Positions 47,601 through 60,201 are shown, counted from the first letter of the stretch. The stretch: DNA of 64,000 nt from Ceratothoa steindachneri (GCA_963969495.1 OZ018323.1:74186920-74250919), one strand, 5' to 3'. Made by a program: numbers and translations. The notes: generated by a model from the sequence alone, not told the origin.

Positions 47601-50600
47601 CTGTCAAAATTAGGATAATTATAACATCTATACCAGGTGGTTGCTACGTCAGAGACACTACTGAATGTTTTCATTTCCCACATGGCACTCACATAATTTT
47701 ATACATCAATATTACTTTAACCATTGATAAATTTACTGAAATTGTCCTTAAGCAAATTACGAAAATGGCGATAACCTCTTAATCTTAAAATTGACTGGTC
47801 ATTTGTTGCCTTTGAAATTCTTTTACTTGATTACATTTTGCTTACAGTATTTTTTATAAATAATTATTTTGCATCAATGACTTTTGGCTTCACAAAATAG
47901 TATTAATAAGCTCATTTACATTTAAAATACTGAGAGAATAACCCTTTGGTTCAAATGAGCTTGGCACAGCAATTCTTAGGTAAATCTAGTGTCACAAAAG
48001 ATGATATTTCATCAGAATCTATATTAGATAAAATTTAACGACCATATTCCATGGCGAGCAAAAAACTATCAATATTTTCCGCGTGATTTAGGTCATTTTT
48101 GTTAGGAGAGTATTTTTCTTAATCTTCTTCCAATATTTTCCTTTAAAAGTGAGAGGATTATCAAAACCTAACTTCAAAGTAAAATTAAAAACAATCATGC
48201 AATTGCTTATTAAATGTCCTTTGCGACAGTTAAAAGGCTGTAACTTAATCTCATGGGGAGGTATATTCCATGGATTAATTTACATAGTAAGTTCACAAAT
48301 TGCCAAGGTTGGATATGAAATAAGCAGTAGTAATCTTGAAACTAGGGATTTCCGTCGCATTCATTACAGGATGAAAATACTTACTCGATTACTCGACTAA
48401 TTTTAAAAAATATAAAGTATGTATCGCAAACAGATCTGTGTTTTCTTTATAATTTAATAATTGATATAATGCTTTAGTTTAATTTATTCTTCTAATTATT
48501 ATTACCTATTTTCTGAAGCAATCATTCCCTTTTTCTTCGTTCACGTTGAGGAGAAATAAAACTATTTATTTTCTGTATTTGAGCCGCTACATTTCCAGAA
48601 GCAGAACAAGTTCCTACATATATATATATAATAACATGAGTTCTCTCATGTTTTATCTGTTTTTATTTATTCCGTTTAATTTTTTCTGTAAATAAAGTAA
48701 TTTACGCCATGGCTAAAAATTATTCATATAAATATTGGAAAGAAATTAAAGTAATAAAAAGGTGAAAGAAGAATCCAAACGTCGGCTTTATTTCACTGAA
48801 AAAAAAACAATTACAGAACATAGGTATACAAAGAAAATAATAAATAATAATAATCACATTCTCGCATTGCCGCGCCCCCAAAAGAGGCACACACAATGCA
48901 GAAATTAATACACTCTCACATAAGCACACACACAAATATAGCCACATGTACATTTCACAAACAAAGAATTAATATATGTATAAGTGGCATAATGCTGGTT
49001 TTGCAAACCTAGGAGTCCAGTTGGTAGAGGAACTGCAAAATCTTCATTTTTATACATTATCGTCAGTCATATAGCAATAAATCTATTTCATACTTTTAGT
49101 TAATATGTAAACTTAATAAAGAAAAAAACACAGGATAGTTATGAACTTAACCCCAAACAAAATTATAACAGAGATATATTATAAAGTTAAACAACAAGCA
49201 ATAATTTTAATGAAAAATATATGATATATTTTCGTGAAATCTACTTCAAACTAACTTTCTAGCGTGTCAATCTTTGTATTAATATACATTAAAATTAATA
49301 GTACCATGGCAGTCACTTAGAATTAATAAAATAGTTTGTCTAGATAGCATGAAAAAGGTAAAACCCATCCCTATATTTATATAATCGCAGCTCAGTTATA
49401 ATTATCAGCTTATTATACTTTTATTTAATAAAGTTTGATTAACCATTCTATAGAATTTAAGAGATAGGCAAAGTAACTCTGAAAGGAGATTGAGATCCGA
49501 ATTTAGCCTATATTTAACCTATTACTATTTAAAAAATGTGTATATTTTGACCTTTCAATGTAAATTATGAAGAAAATGGTTAATCCAAATACTTAATTTA
49601 ATTTTTTTTATTTTAGAAAAGTATTTATATAGGTAATACTAATCCATTTTCGTATTTAGAAACAACAGAAGTAACTTGATAAATTATGTTGCCATATAAT
49701 ACTATAAATTTAGTTACTATGTCAAGCATGTGACTGTATCACAAAGACCTTTCCCTTCTCACAAGTCTCTTGTATACAGTCATTCGTTTGCTGGTGTTAT
49801 GGAATGATTATTATATGCCTCAGAATAATACTGTTAATAGTTTACTGTTTTAAATTAAAATCCAATGAAATAACTTAAAGAATAGCAAGCATTCTCCGAC
49901 CCCGTTTTAACCTACAAGGGGTCGTTCGCAATAGCATGGGCAATCATGTTTTGTGTGATTCCGCACAACGTCTTCAGGTGGATTTAGAAGTGTAATTTGT
50001 CACATCATTACTATTCCTCAACTCCTCACTTCTTACTTTTTTTGAAGACTCTACTTATTACCATTGTACAAGAGATGCTATCGATTTTTTTCGCTTAATA
50101 TGTAAATTAAGCCAAAATAAGAAACCCAAACTAGATTTGAAGACTAACAAAGTATTAATTGCAAGATTGAGATTCAAAACGAATATGTCCTCAATTTACA
50201 TATAAGAATATCGATGTTATTTCTACATATTTTTTATCTATTTGTGTAAAAATTGTCTACAATTTGATTTTCTACATATATAGTTTATTTCTATATATAC
50301 ACACATATTACCAGACATGCACTTGCAAAGCTAAAAGTGAACCGAAGATAAATGAAATTTGTGCCAATGGTAGAGTAAAGACTACTGGTAAAAATATATC
50401 TAATAAATGTAACCTAAAACTCTTCTACCAATAACTACAAGGTGATGAAATTTAGAAAGACATCCTTCTATGTAATTTCATGCCAGTGAAGAAGAACGGA
50501 CAGTTAACTCCCATAATCTTACACACAGAAAGAATTAAGGAATTCTAAATACCAGATTCAAGCAAAAAATGTCGTGATGACAGCTTGTATTAATGCTCTT

Positions 50601-51632
50601 AATTTCCCATTAATACAATTTTTCTTTTTCGTTCCTTTATAAATTTAAATCTATTTCTTTTCTACAGTCTCCAAGGAATCGACCTTCAAAGCGGTATATC
50701 AAAGCCTATTCGATGACTTTTCTGGGGAAGATATTCAAAGGGGATGAATAATTTTATAGATGAAGAAATGATTTGGTTGGAATCCATTTTATCGGAATGA
50801 ACTCTACAGTGGACGGACGAAAAAATGCAACTTATGTCTCTAAAGTTATTTTCTATATTCATTACGATCAATTTTTGGACACTGGTAATATTTAAGTTGC
50901 ACATCTGAAAGGTTGAATTTGTGGACCTCTCTAATTAATAGTGAAAGGACAATATTCTTTCTGCGAAAATCATTCCAATGGTAAGGAATTCGAGAGTTGG
51001 TATAATCAATTTGATGGATATATTTGGGGTGTGACTAAAAATATTGGATGTATGACCGCTTCAAATGACATCACTATTTTCATACATTCTTTTTGCTAAC
51101 ATTCTCCCACTTTCTCCTATTAGATCGAGGGACAGTTGTTGAATTTACAAGGAATTAAATATGTGCTTAATTCATTTGATTCTCCATTAGACTTGATCTA
51201 AGGGAAAGATTTAAGGATGGGAAAACTGTATTTAGAAGAGGTTTGGTTAGGAGAAATGACACTGATAAGTCATCTGAAGATGGAGTAAAATGGAAGGGGT
51301 AAACAATTCATATTTGTTCTCTTTGTTCTTTCCTTAAGGGCTGTAAAATATAAATTTATCCATGGATAATTTATCGTTAATTATGTATAGGAAATAATTT
51401 AGTTCGATCAATCTGAAGGTCGTAAGTGGACCTACTGATTAACTTTGATTCCGTATCAGGGGTAACTACACACAGTAAATTACAGTCAGAAGGAATTCGA
51501 TCAAATCTGAACACCATACCGAAAATACCATTATCGATGTGACTTTATATTCACAAATTCCTGACCTGGGAAATTTTTGTTACTCCTGTTGCCCCCCAAA
51601 ACGATGTATTGAGACTTTTGAGATAACCTGTA

Positions 51633-51703
<71 letters not shown>

Positions 51704-54047
51704 TGACCTATAAGCATATTTATGATAAAATTATTTTTTCTGTAATGTTCGATATATTTTTTAATAAAATAAGGCCCCCTCTAGTGGTATGATTTAAGAG
51801 CGTTTGCCAATCAATTATCAAAGGGTATTTCAGCTCCTTTCTCCTTCAACCATTAATGACCATGAGGCACAATCTGGTGAAGTATATCTTACCAGAATTG
51901 ATTTCAATTACTTTACATTGAATGACATTTCTCCGTTTGATTGGCCTATTTGAGGCCAAAAGCTTTTTTTAGTCTTTCTTCTTTTGCTAAATATTTTCAA
52001 TCTCAGTTATGCCTTTTCCTTACTTAGTGAAACTTGAGTCTCTTCGATCTTAATTAAGGATCAAACGATCCTAGGTACAACTAGATATTTCTGAACAATT
52101 TTAACAGCTTATATCATAAAATGGTTGGTAATTAATTGAACTCTCTCTCACGAAGCATGTGAATTCTCTGTAATTATCTACTTCCGATACTGCTTCATAT
52201 AGTATAAGACAAACAACTAATGACGGAGTAATTACAACTTTATAAAAGCAATTTAATATTGATTAAAGGTGATCTTTATCTCGCAAAGTGAATACCCAAA
52301 TTAACTCGAACTAAGAGACGGAAAAATCAAGGTATGTTGAATGTCGAAGAAACATTTAAGTACTCTGATACACTCATTTTCAAGTATGCAAAAAGTATCT
52401 ACACCATAGAGAGCGTAAGACGAAGCCATTAAGAGAATTGAAGGCTAAAAAATCAAAATGATAAAAACTGTAGAATTAGTTGCATGGAGGAACTTAGTTA
52501 GATCATCGGCGAGGCAAACTACGGGTGAAAATGATCCAGAGAATGGCCTTTTGATGATAGTAAATAGAGTGGTCCGCTCTGATCCGTTAGAGGAATTTAC
52601 ATTAATTACTGAGAAGTAGGAGGATGGAAAATGTGCAGAAATAGCTGAGTCGACTGTCGAGTGATACTGACGAAAATTCGAGCGCGGTAGACAGGACACG
52701 TGAAAGAATAGGGTGGTGACAGTGAAGGAGCGGAAATAAATCTGATGCCCGTAAATGGGAAATACTGCTTCTGTTTCAAGAACACCTTTGTTGTAAGTGT
52801 CATTGTGCTGAAGTGTCCAAATGGGCATTCTCTTCGACGGCAAAGGTGAAACAATGGGGGACTGGCCATGGTCAGGGATTTTTGAAAAGCCCAAAGTAAG
52901 AAAAAAATAATTTAGGTGGATGAGCCCGCAAGGAGTGTGGATGGTGTAAGAGTGGTAATGCACCTGCTAGAACTGAAACATGAAGGCAAGGGGTGCCCTT
53001 CTGGCTCCAGGGCTGGTTTTTGCGCCCACTTCCAATCCTAATGTTTAGAAGACCGGAAGCTTTTTATCTCCTAACATTTGTGGTTCATCTACCATCACCC
53101 CTTTTTTTACCGATCTCAGCTTATTAATCTCCTACGAAATACGGCCTCGGTGTTATTGTGCTTTAGATTCCAGGAAAAAAGAGCAATGATTATAACTGAA
53201 AAGCAACTCATTAATTAAATAATGTGGGGTGAATAACTATTCGATTGATAAACACATTATTGCTCAAGTTTATTCCAAGTACTTTCTTCAATTTTAATGG
53301 CAGGCGTGTAGCTTTAATATCTTTCATATCAATTACTAAATAAAGCTTGACTAAATAGTCAAATACATAAACATATGGAGATTACCGTATTAAACAGGGT
53401 TAAAATGTTTTTATTGACAATTCAAAAAGTGTGTTAGTTAATTTCAATACAGATTTGAAGTTTCATGTTTCCAACTGTAATGAATTTTTAGAGAATGTAG
53501 TAAGTGAAAAAGTTAGTTTGGATGAAATAACTTACTATCATCCCAGTTCGGTGTCAGTCTAAGTTGCAAAAGAAGGCTCAATGCCAAAGAAAACCTGCAC
53601 ATTTACACTATATACGAGTATGTATAATAAAAGTATTAAACAAAAGACAGTTAACTGTATATCCTTTCCTATCTTTCTTAATTAATTTACACTTTTCTGT
53701 TTTTCAAACTCTTGGATTTAAAAAGACAACTTTTCTCGCTATTTAGTAATTTGGGCATTTTAAATATCTATCAATCATTTATTTTGATCTCATCTAAGAA
53801 ACCAATTATATCCTCTTCTTTACATAATGAAAAAGTAATTGTCATCCCTAAAATCAATTTCATTATATTTCCCTCGAATTAATTAAAGAGGTCGGTAAAT
53901 GATTGAAAAAAGGAATTCGATCCCTTGTTATATTCGTAATAATTCAGATGTCGGATATTATTGATAAAAAATCAATTCTAACGCAAATTAAATCCAAGGG
54001 AAAAATAACATGATTAAAAGTGTAGGGGTTACATTGCTTGCAAAGGC
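47601..54047. other. Unassigned AT-rich stretch
   Basis: About 6.4 kb without a recognisable gene or transposon. It holds a long (AT)n tract at 51636-51701. Two plus-strand stretches with splice-like borders (50672 on and 51191-51298) are discussed as weak exon candidates. Open frames at 48149-48400 (+) and 52445-52963 (-) have no recognisable domain. Confidence 0.4.
51636..51701. repeat. (AT)n microsatellite
   Basis: Alternating AT for about 64 bases. Confidence 0.95.
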
Positions 54048-54475
54048 TGTAGAAAAAATGGCTACATTGAGCATCCTGGAGGAGTATAGGTACATTAAAG
54101 CCCACTCCCCTCATGAGGAGAAGCGTGGGAAAGGTAGCCGGCGAAACTGCTTACCATGTGTGGTCTCCCCGCCGCTGTGGGCAGTTGGAGCTACTATCTG
54201 TTTTAAGGCGACCAACTAAGGTCCTTAAACGACGCTCTAACGATCCAATTACCTACGAGACCCATAAACCCGTGGTGATGGAAAAAAAGTGGTTTGAGTC
54301 AGAAGGCACGCCAAGTAGCGGTGCGGTTGCAAGCCTCTAATTTGCGAGCTGACTTGGGCACCCCAGTGCAACCTCAGGAATTCTCGCTCTCCCCAGATTC
54401 TAACTCACCATTCGCCCCCCCCCTTTGCCTCTGTGGCCTGGGCACTTCCCCCTTTAGATGGGGCGGCAATCCGCC

Positions 54476-54483
54476 TATAAATA
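54476..54483 (+). promoter_or_regulatory. TATA box in the 5' LTR of element B
   Basis: TATAAATA in a GC-rich setting (ccgcc before, agcccc after). Conserved in the 3' LTR at 60911-60918. Likely the Pol II promoter core; transcription would start about 25-30 bases downstream, at the edge of the ~68-bp repeats. Confidence 0.6.
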
Positions 54484-54505
54484 AGCCCCACAAAGAAAGA
54501 GAGGA

Positions 54506-54706
54506 AGATTATCAGAAGTCGATACGCCAGAGTAGGATTATATAGTGAAGATCGATCCATCGGCCAGACAAGAAGATTATTAGAAGTCGATTCGCCAGAA
54601 GAAAGATTAGTTCGTGAAGAACAATCTTTCAGCCAAAGAAAAAAATTAGAAGTCAAAACGCCAGAAGAAGGGTTAGTTCGTGAAGATCAATCCTTCAGCC
54701 ATACAA
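54506..54706 (+). repeat. Three ~68-bp tandem repeats in the LTR of element B
   Basis: Units start at about 54506, 54574 and 54642. Each contains ttagaagtcgat-cgccaga, then tagttcgtgaagatcaatc and tttcagcca. The same three units lie at about 60937-61138 in the 3' LTR. Confidence 0.85.
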
Positions 54707-55595
54707 GACTATTTCCGTGAGAAACGATAGGATCAGATTAAGAAAATCGATCTCCCCTTTCAGGGCCGTATTAACCTAAATAGTCAAGCTTTATATCGTT
54801 GCCATACCGAAGAAGCCTTTTCAGTCTGCAAAGAAGTCCGACTGAAGAAAAGCAAAGCCGCTCACACTCGAGCGACTCTCACATCTCAAGCTCCGTAAGA
54901 GTGAGAGGAGAAGAACCCAGCCCCAACAAACTCCCGTTCTTTAATTACGTTTAAGAATAAGCCCCCATCACAGGCGACAAGCAATCCCTCCTCGACGAAA
55001 ATTCAACCAGCGGCCACAACACTTGAAAGCGAGAGATAAGTCCTCCAGCGACATTAGGCAATCATTAATACCTACCTGTAAGTTAAAAAAAACATTTATA
55101 TTCCTATTGCGATAGTAGAAGTTTAGTACGTCCCACGTTTTAAAGGAGAGTAGAAACCATTGTTCTTGAACCTAGGTCATATGTGTTTGTAGACGAGAGT
55201 ACGTTAATTTAATGTTTAACGCTAATCAAATAGAGTCGCGATAAAAAAATACTAATCGGCAATTGGTATGTTTACGGGAAGCCTATTTGTTTATTTTTTG
55301 TCATTGAAAGATCTTTGATGCCAGAGATAGAAATGTGTTAACTGTTGGTTTGTAATAGTTAAGTGTTTTATTTAAAATACATGTTTATTTTGGTAGATTC
55401 TGGTGTTTCCTCTTATCCTTATGTGTTTAAAAATAGTCTCTTCCTTAAGAACAAAACCACTGAATTAGCACTCTTAGAACAAAGCCTACTTCATCATAGA
55501 AGTGACTCACGCCCCTTAAAGCATACCGCTACTAAAAGGGTGTCAAAGAGTATAGTTATCAAAACCAAGGGTCATTCTACGACATATTATAAAAG

Positions 55596-55605
55596 TGGTG
55601 TCAGG
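55596..55605 (+). promoter_or_regulatory. Primer binding site of element B
   Basis: TGGTGTCAGG, 11 bases after the LTR end. It is complementary to the CCA-containing 3' end of animal tRNA-Leu genes whose acceptor stem begins GTCAGG, so tRNA-Leu is the likely primer. Confidence 0.6.
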
Positions 55606-55807
55606 TCTATAGGTTTTATATTAGAAAGAACCCAGCCCTGTCTATTTATGGAAGAGCTAACACATAAAAGGAACACCAAGAATAATAGAATATTTGACGA
55701 GTGGAAAATTGGTAAAGTTAGAGGTGGATACAATCTAAAGGTAATTGTTAGGCCAAGTGGTAAGTTATGGTGGTGGAGTAGGTCAGGCTTGATTAAAAAC
55801 AAGGTAG

Positions 55808-56737
55808 ATGACTGACATAAGCGCAATGGCATTGTTTGACCTTTATCGGAAGCTAGGTCAAAGCCTCGGACTGGAAGAAGCCGATCTGAGCTCGTTTATT
55901 CAGGAGAAAGAGAGAAACGAAAGAGAAGAAAGGAGAGAGGAAGGTAAAATGAAAATGGAAGCTGATGAAAGAAGAGAAAAGACGAAAATGGAAGCTGATG
56001 AAAGAGAGAAGATAAGGGCCCACGAAAGAGCTCTTAGTAAAGACCAGTTAGAGGTGCAGTCAGTGTCATCTAGAACAGGAGTGTCACCAGCGGCCAGCAT
56101 GAAACTCCTGGAGTACAAGGACGAAGAAGATTTATGCTCATATCTCTCCCATTTCGAGAAAATATTTGAAGTCAATAATTGGGACCTAAAAGTAGATGGG
56201 GTCGCCAAACTGTTACCGCTACTCAATCGTAGAATGAGAGAGATATTCGTATCTTTACCCTCAGAAGCGACTGTGGACTATTCCACTCTCAAAGCCGAAC
56301 TTCTCTCAGCAACAAACCTTAACCCGGAAGAATATAGAAGGAAGTTCAGGCAGGCTCGTATAAGACCTGGACAAACATACAAACATTTTGGCTTTGAGCT
56401 TCGTCGAAGCCTACAGTTTTGGATAAAGTCAGAAGGGGTAGAGAACGAAGTCACTGCGGTCAACGACTTCATGCTTAGAGATCAGTTACTAAGTACACTA
56501 CCCCAGGAAATCCGTGCATTCGTTAAGGACCGAAAAGCTTCTACCTTCAACGAGTGTCTGGACGAGGCGGACCTCCACGCGGTAAATCATCGTTTATATC
56601 CGAGGAAGTACAAGAAAGAGAAGGCTCCCTCCCTAAAGAAAAATGGGCCACCACCCAGGCATTTACAGAAGAAGCCCTTCAAGTTCTCAGCAGCAAAAGG
56701 AACTTATAAACCAAATTTTGGAGGAGAAAAAAATTAA
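55808..56737 (+). CDS. Element B Gag (matrix/capsid part)
   Basis: 309-residue open frame. The first ATG is at 55808; MALFDLYRKLGQSLGL starts at residue 7 (55826) and aligns with the starts of the other two gags, so 55826 may be the real start. Residues ~30-80 are a strongly charged Glu/Arg/Lys stretch with a repeated KMEADER unit, a likely coiled coil. Then LEYKDEEDLCSYLSHFEKIF and a long helical capsid-like region with AELLSATNLNPEEYRRKFRQ, FMLRDQLLSTLPQEIRAFVK and ECLDEADLHAVNH. A basic tail (KKNGPPPRHLQKKPFKF) precedes the TAA at 56735-56737. The frame reopens immediately into the nucleocapsid knuckle, so the stop is either a lesion or a read-through site. Gag would form the particle that packages element RNA. 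Confidence 0.85.
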   Translation: MTDISAMALFDLYRKLGQSLGLEEADLSSFIQEKERNEREERREEGKMKMEADERREKTKMEADEREKIRAHERALSKDQLEVQSVSSRTGVSPAASMKLLEYKDEEDLCSYLSHFEKIFEVNNWDLKVDGVAKLLPLLNRRMREIFVSLPSEATVDYSTLKAELLSATNLNPEEYRRKFRQARIRPGQTYKHFGFELRRSLQFWIKSEGVENEVTAVNDFMLRDQLLSTLPQEIRAFVKDRKASTFNECLDEADLHAVNHRLYPRKYKKEKAPSLKKNGPPPRHLQKKPFKFSAAKGTYKPNFGGEKN

Positions 56738-57307
56738 AAAGAAGTTAGTCTTCCACAAGGATCATACCCTAATACCGGCACGTATCCCAGGAAGCCCGTT
56801 ACTTGTTATACCTGCGGGATAATAGGTCACCTGAGTTTCCAGTGCCCACAGAACTCCCGACTGAGGGAGACCTCGAGACAACAGGTGCAAAACCTGACTC
56901 CTGCGATCCCGGCAGGACAAGCTGATTCGTCCTACGTCCCCGTGCCAACATCCGAAGAGCCCAAGCAACGGGTAAAGTTTCTATTCAACAAAAGTTCGCC
57001 AGGCGGCCTACAATTTAAAGAGGGCACTGTTAATGGGTGTCGAGTATCCACTTTAGTCAGAGACACCGGATGTACGTGCATAGTGGTATCCGACAAGTTG
57101 CTGCCACCAGTAAACCCTAACTATAAGAAATTCGCAATCGTCCACGACTTTTTAGGACGCGACAATCGATTCCCCGTCGTGAGATTTCATATACAATGCA
57201 GATATTTCACCGGTTGGACGGACGGGGTAGTAGCCCCGATTAAGTTCTGCGCAGTACTAATCAGACAAAACCCCCTAATTCATCAGCAAGAAGTGGCCCA
57301 AAAGTAG
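56738..57307 (+). pseudogene. Element B nucleocapsid and protease
   Basis: Same reading frame as gag, continuing after its TAA. The CCHC knuckle CYTCGIIGHLSFQC lies at 56804-56845. Downstream, FKEGTVNGCRVSTLVRDTGC carries the retropepsin DTG active site (about 57061-57069), followed by IVVSDKLLPP. This aspartic protease would process Gag and Pol. The expected GRD/ILGxD-like second part is only weakly readable (FLGRDNRFPVVRF). The frame ends at 57305-57307, but a shift near 57.26 kb leads into PKVVTRAQEAQRKEQ in the frame of the integrase zinc domain, so a small indel probably lies here. Confidence 0.78.
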
Positions 57308-58895
57308 TCACCCGGGCACAAGAAGCCCAGAGGAAAGAGCAACCTGCTAAGTTGACCCCGAGGATTACCCCCGAAGACAATGGGTTCAAATTGACTTCCT
57401 TCGCCAGTGCTCAGAAGGAATGCCCCACTCTTAAACCTCTATGGGAGAAAGCTATTAAAGGTGAAACTCTCCAAGTGAAAGGAAAGAAGCCTATCCAGTA
57501 TATCGTAGAAGACTCACTTCTCTACCGTACTATCAGCGAGGAGGATAAGGAGAACAAGAAAGCACTGTGTGTACCTCAAGAATACACGCATAGAATTTTG
57601 AATACCGCGCATGATGGAATATTAGCCGGACACTTTAAGCACAACAAAACGGCGCAGCAGATATTCCGACACTTTTATTGGCCCCAGGCCGCCAGGGAAA
57701 TTGTGGCCTATTGCCGAACATGCGACGTGTGTCAGAAGGATCCCTCCAGAGGACGGGTACCGCCCGCACCCTTACAAAAGGTGCCCGTTATAACCGAACC
57801 ATTCTTTCGAGTGGCTATTGATTTGGTGGGACCAATTCACCCCCCTTCAAGTGGAGGACACTCCTAAATCCTCACCCGTAGTAGGTTGTTCCACCCGGTT
57901 CCCAGATGCCGTGGCACTACGGAAGATTGACACTATTTCCTGCGTTGAAGCATTAATTTCAATATTTGCACAAGTAGGCCTGCCTAAAAAAATTCTATCG
58001 GATAGAGGGCGCCAATTCACCTCAGAATTGATGGAGTATTTTAATAAACTACTGTTAGTCAAGCCAATTTTTACGAGTCCATTTCATCCATCCGCTAACG
58101 GAATCTGCGAGAAATTAAACGGGACTCTCAAAAATATATTGAAGAAGTTGTGTCAAAACAACCCTACACAGTGGCACATATACCTGCCTGCAGCCCTTTT
58201 CGCCTGCCAAGAAATACCTCATCGGACGTTGGGATTCTCGCCCTTTGGGCTATTATACGGGAGAAATGTGCGAGGTCCTATGAGTATTCTTAAGGAATTA
58301 TTTTCCAACGCGAAGCTCGACCAAGAAATCAAATCGTCTTACGCCTACGTGATGGATATGCGCGAGCGCCTAGAATACTGCTCTGGCTTAGCTCAAGAGA
58401 ACGTCGAGAAAAATTTAGCCAAATACCGCGACTACTTCGATATGAAAGCAAAGGCTCGAAAATTAAAAGCAGGAGATGAAGTCTCATTATTACTCCCGAC
58501 CGAAAATAATAAGTTATGGGCCCAGTGGAAGGGACCGTTTGAAGTAATTGAGGCACGGGGTCCAGTCGATTACTTGATAGATACCCCAACATGGCGAAGA
58601 ACCTATCACATAAACATGCTAAAAAAATATCACCGCCGCGCGGGCATAAAGAATATTACCCTTCTAGATGAAGAAGAACCGATGGATGCCGTTTACCCGG
58701 GTACGCTCCTGCAAGTCATACACACCGTGTGTGTGGAACAAGACGAGGAATACGAACTTCCCTCGCTCTCCCCTACCCCGGAAGACCCTCGGGTGGATTT
58801 AAAGATAAATCCCCACTTAGAGATTCAACAAAAAGCGGGAATGTTGAACTTGCTCATGGAATTCCCAGAAGTCATTTCTGAAACCCCGGATGCAC
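57308..58895 (+). pseudogene. Element B integrase
   Basis: Integrase located before RT. The zinc-binding part reads HDGILAGHFKHNKTAQQIFR, HFYWPQAAREIVAYC and CRTCDVCQKD: the H-H-C-C set is present. The core starts with VAIDLVGPIHPPSSGG (first Asp, about 57810-57850). A stop (57865-57867) and a one-base shift follow, and the core continues in the next frame with KKILSDRGRQFTSELMEYF (second Asp) and SPFHPSANGICEKLNG (Glu), so all three D,D(35)E residues survive. The C-terminal part has GDEVSLLLPTENNK, WKGPFEVIEARGPVDYLID and RRTYHINMLKKYHRR, a GPY/F-type module. No chromodomain was seen. A frame change near 58.89 kb leads to RT. Confidence 0.87.
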
Positions 58896-60201
58896 CAAGG
58901 ATTTTAGCCATGAAATAAAACTAAAAACTAATTAATTGGTTCGAAGCAAACCATATCCTTTACCGATCCATCTACGAGAAGCCTTCAATAAGGAAGTCCG
59001 GAATTTACTAAAATGGGGAATTTTAGAGCCATCGGAGTCCAATTATTGCTCCTCCATAGTAATGGTTAAGAAACCTGATCAATCATTTCGGATGTGCGTG
59101 GACTTCCGAAAATTGAATTCAGTGACCGTTTTCGACGCCGAGCCCATCCCACTAATAGATCAAAATCTCCATTTATTTGAACACGCTAAATTCATCACCG
59201 AATTGGATTTGTGTAAAGCGTACTATCAAATACCTCTCGCTAAGGAGTCCAAAAAACTGACGGCTTTTGCGACCGAGAGAGCTCTGTTACAGTTTACCAG
59301 GCTACCCTTCGGACTACTTACAGCTCGTAGCAATTATAATAGGATGATGAGGCGAATCATTGTTGGCCTAAGTGACGTGTCGTTTTACTTCGACAACGTG
59401 TACGTAGCTACCCGTACATAGGAGTCACACTTACACGCCTTACGCTCATTGCTGGAGAAATTGAAGGAGCAAGGTCTAACCGCCGGGCCGACCAAGTGTT
59501 ATTTGGCCTACGAATCCATTGACTACCTGGGATTCAAAATAAGACAAAAACACTTGACTACCCAGCAAGAAAAAGTGGACGCCATAGTCAAGATGCCCCG
59601 GCCGAAAACAAAGAAACAACTCCCATCGTTTATGGGAGCGGCCTCGTTCTATAGGCGTTTTGTACCACACTTTGCTTCCATTGCGGCCCCACTAAAGGAT
59701 TTGTTAAAAAATACAGCGTCAGACCCTGTCACGTGGAACCCTCATGCAATAACTCAGTTGGAGGTTCTAAAAGGAAAACTCATAACTGCGCCAATTCTTC
59801 GCTTACTAAATCCCAACAAGATCTTCGGCATTCACACAGACGCTAGTCAAAACCGGTTAGGCGGAGTATTGCTTGAATACGAAGATAACGAAACAGCCTA
59901 TCCCATAGCTTATGTCAGTAGGAAACTGTTGAGTAGGGAAAAATCCTACGCTACTATCGAAATCAAAGCTTTGGCCAAAATATGGTCCATAGGTAAATTC
60001 AAATATTATCTAATAGGGCGCGAGTTTAAGTTGGAAAGCGAATATAAACCGTTGTCATGCTTAAGTAAAAATAAGAGTAAGAATGGAAGACTCCTGAGAT
60101 GGGGTTTACTCTTGATGGAGTACCAGTACTCCATTCACTATATAAAAGAGGCCAACAATTGTATGGCCGACTCGTTAAGTCGGAACCCTGTCGACGATTA
60201 A
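58896..60201 (+). pseudogene. Element B reverse transcriptase and RNase H
   Basis: One reading frame broken by TAA at 58933-58935 and TAG at 59419-59421; the latter stands where element A encodes Trp. RT blocks: SKPYPLPIHLREAFNKEVRN, CSSIVMVKKPDQSFRMCVDF, DFRKLNSVTVFDAEPIPLID, ITELDLCKAYYQIPLAKESK (the first catalytic Asp, LDLCKAYYQ), RLPFGLLTARSNYNRMMRRI and SFYFDNVYVATRT. The last box reads Y-F-D-N, with AAC for the second Asp. The connection has YLGFKI and PSFMGAASFYRRFVPHFASI. RNase H follows: FGIHTDASQNRLGGVLLEYE, YATIEIKALAKIWSIGKFKY, LESEYKPLSCLSK (usually TDHxPL) and NCMADSLSRNPVDD at the end. Confidence 0.9.

Larger units (their letters stand above)
54048..55584 (+). repeat. 5' LTR of element B
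   Basis: 1537 bp, aligned by eye along its whole length with 60480-62017. It begins TGTAGAAA and ends CTACGACA. It contains a TATAAATA box at 54476-54483 and three ~68-bp repeats just downstream. The long part after these is likely transcribed R/U5. Confidence 0.93.

Noticed and set aside
52445..52963. 172-codon minus-strand open frame
   Set aside because: No recognisable domain or conserved context; likely chance.
55363..55815. 150-codon frame spanning the end of the 5' LTR and the leader of element B
   Set aside because: The matching stretch in the 3' LTR has a one-base deletion, and the frame crosses the primer binding site, so it is unlikely to be coding.
56278..56472. Short minus-strand frames inside the gag of element B
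   Set aside because: Antisense shadows of a well supported gag frame.
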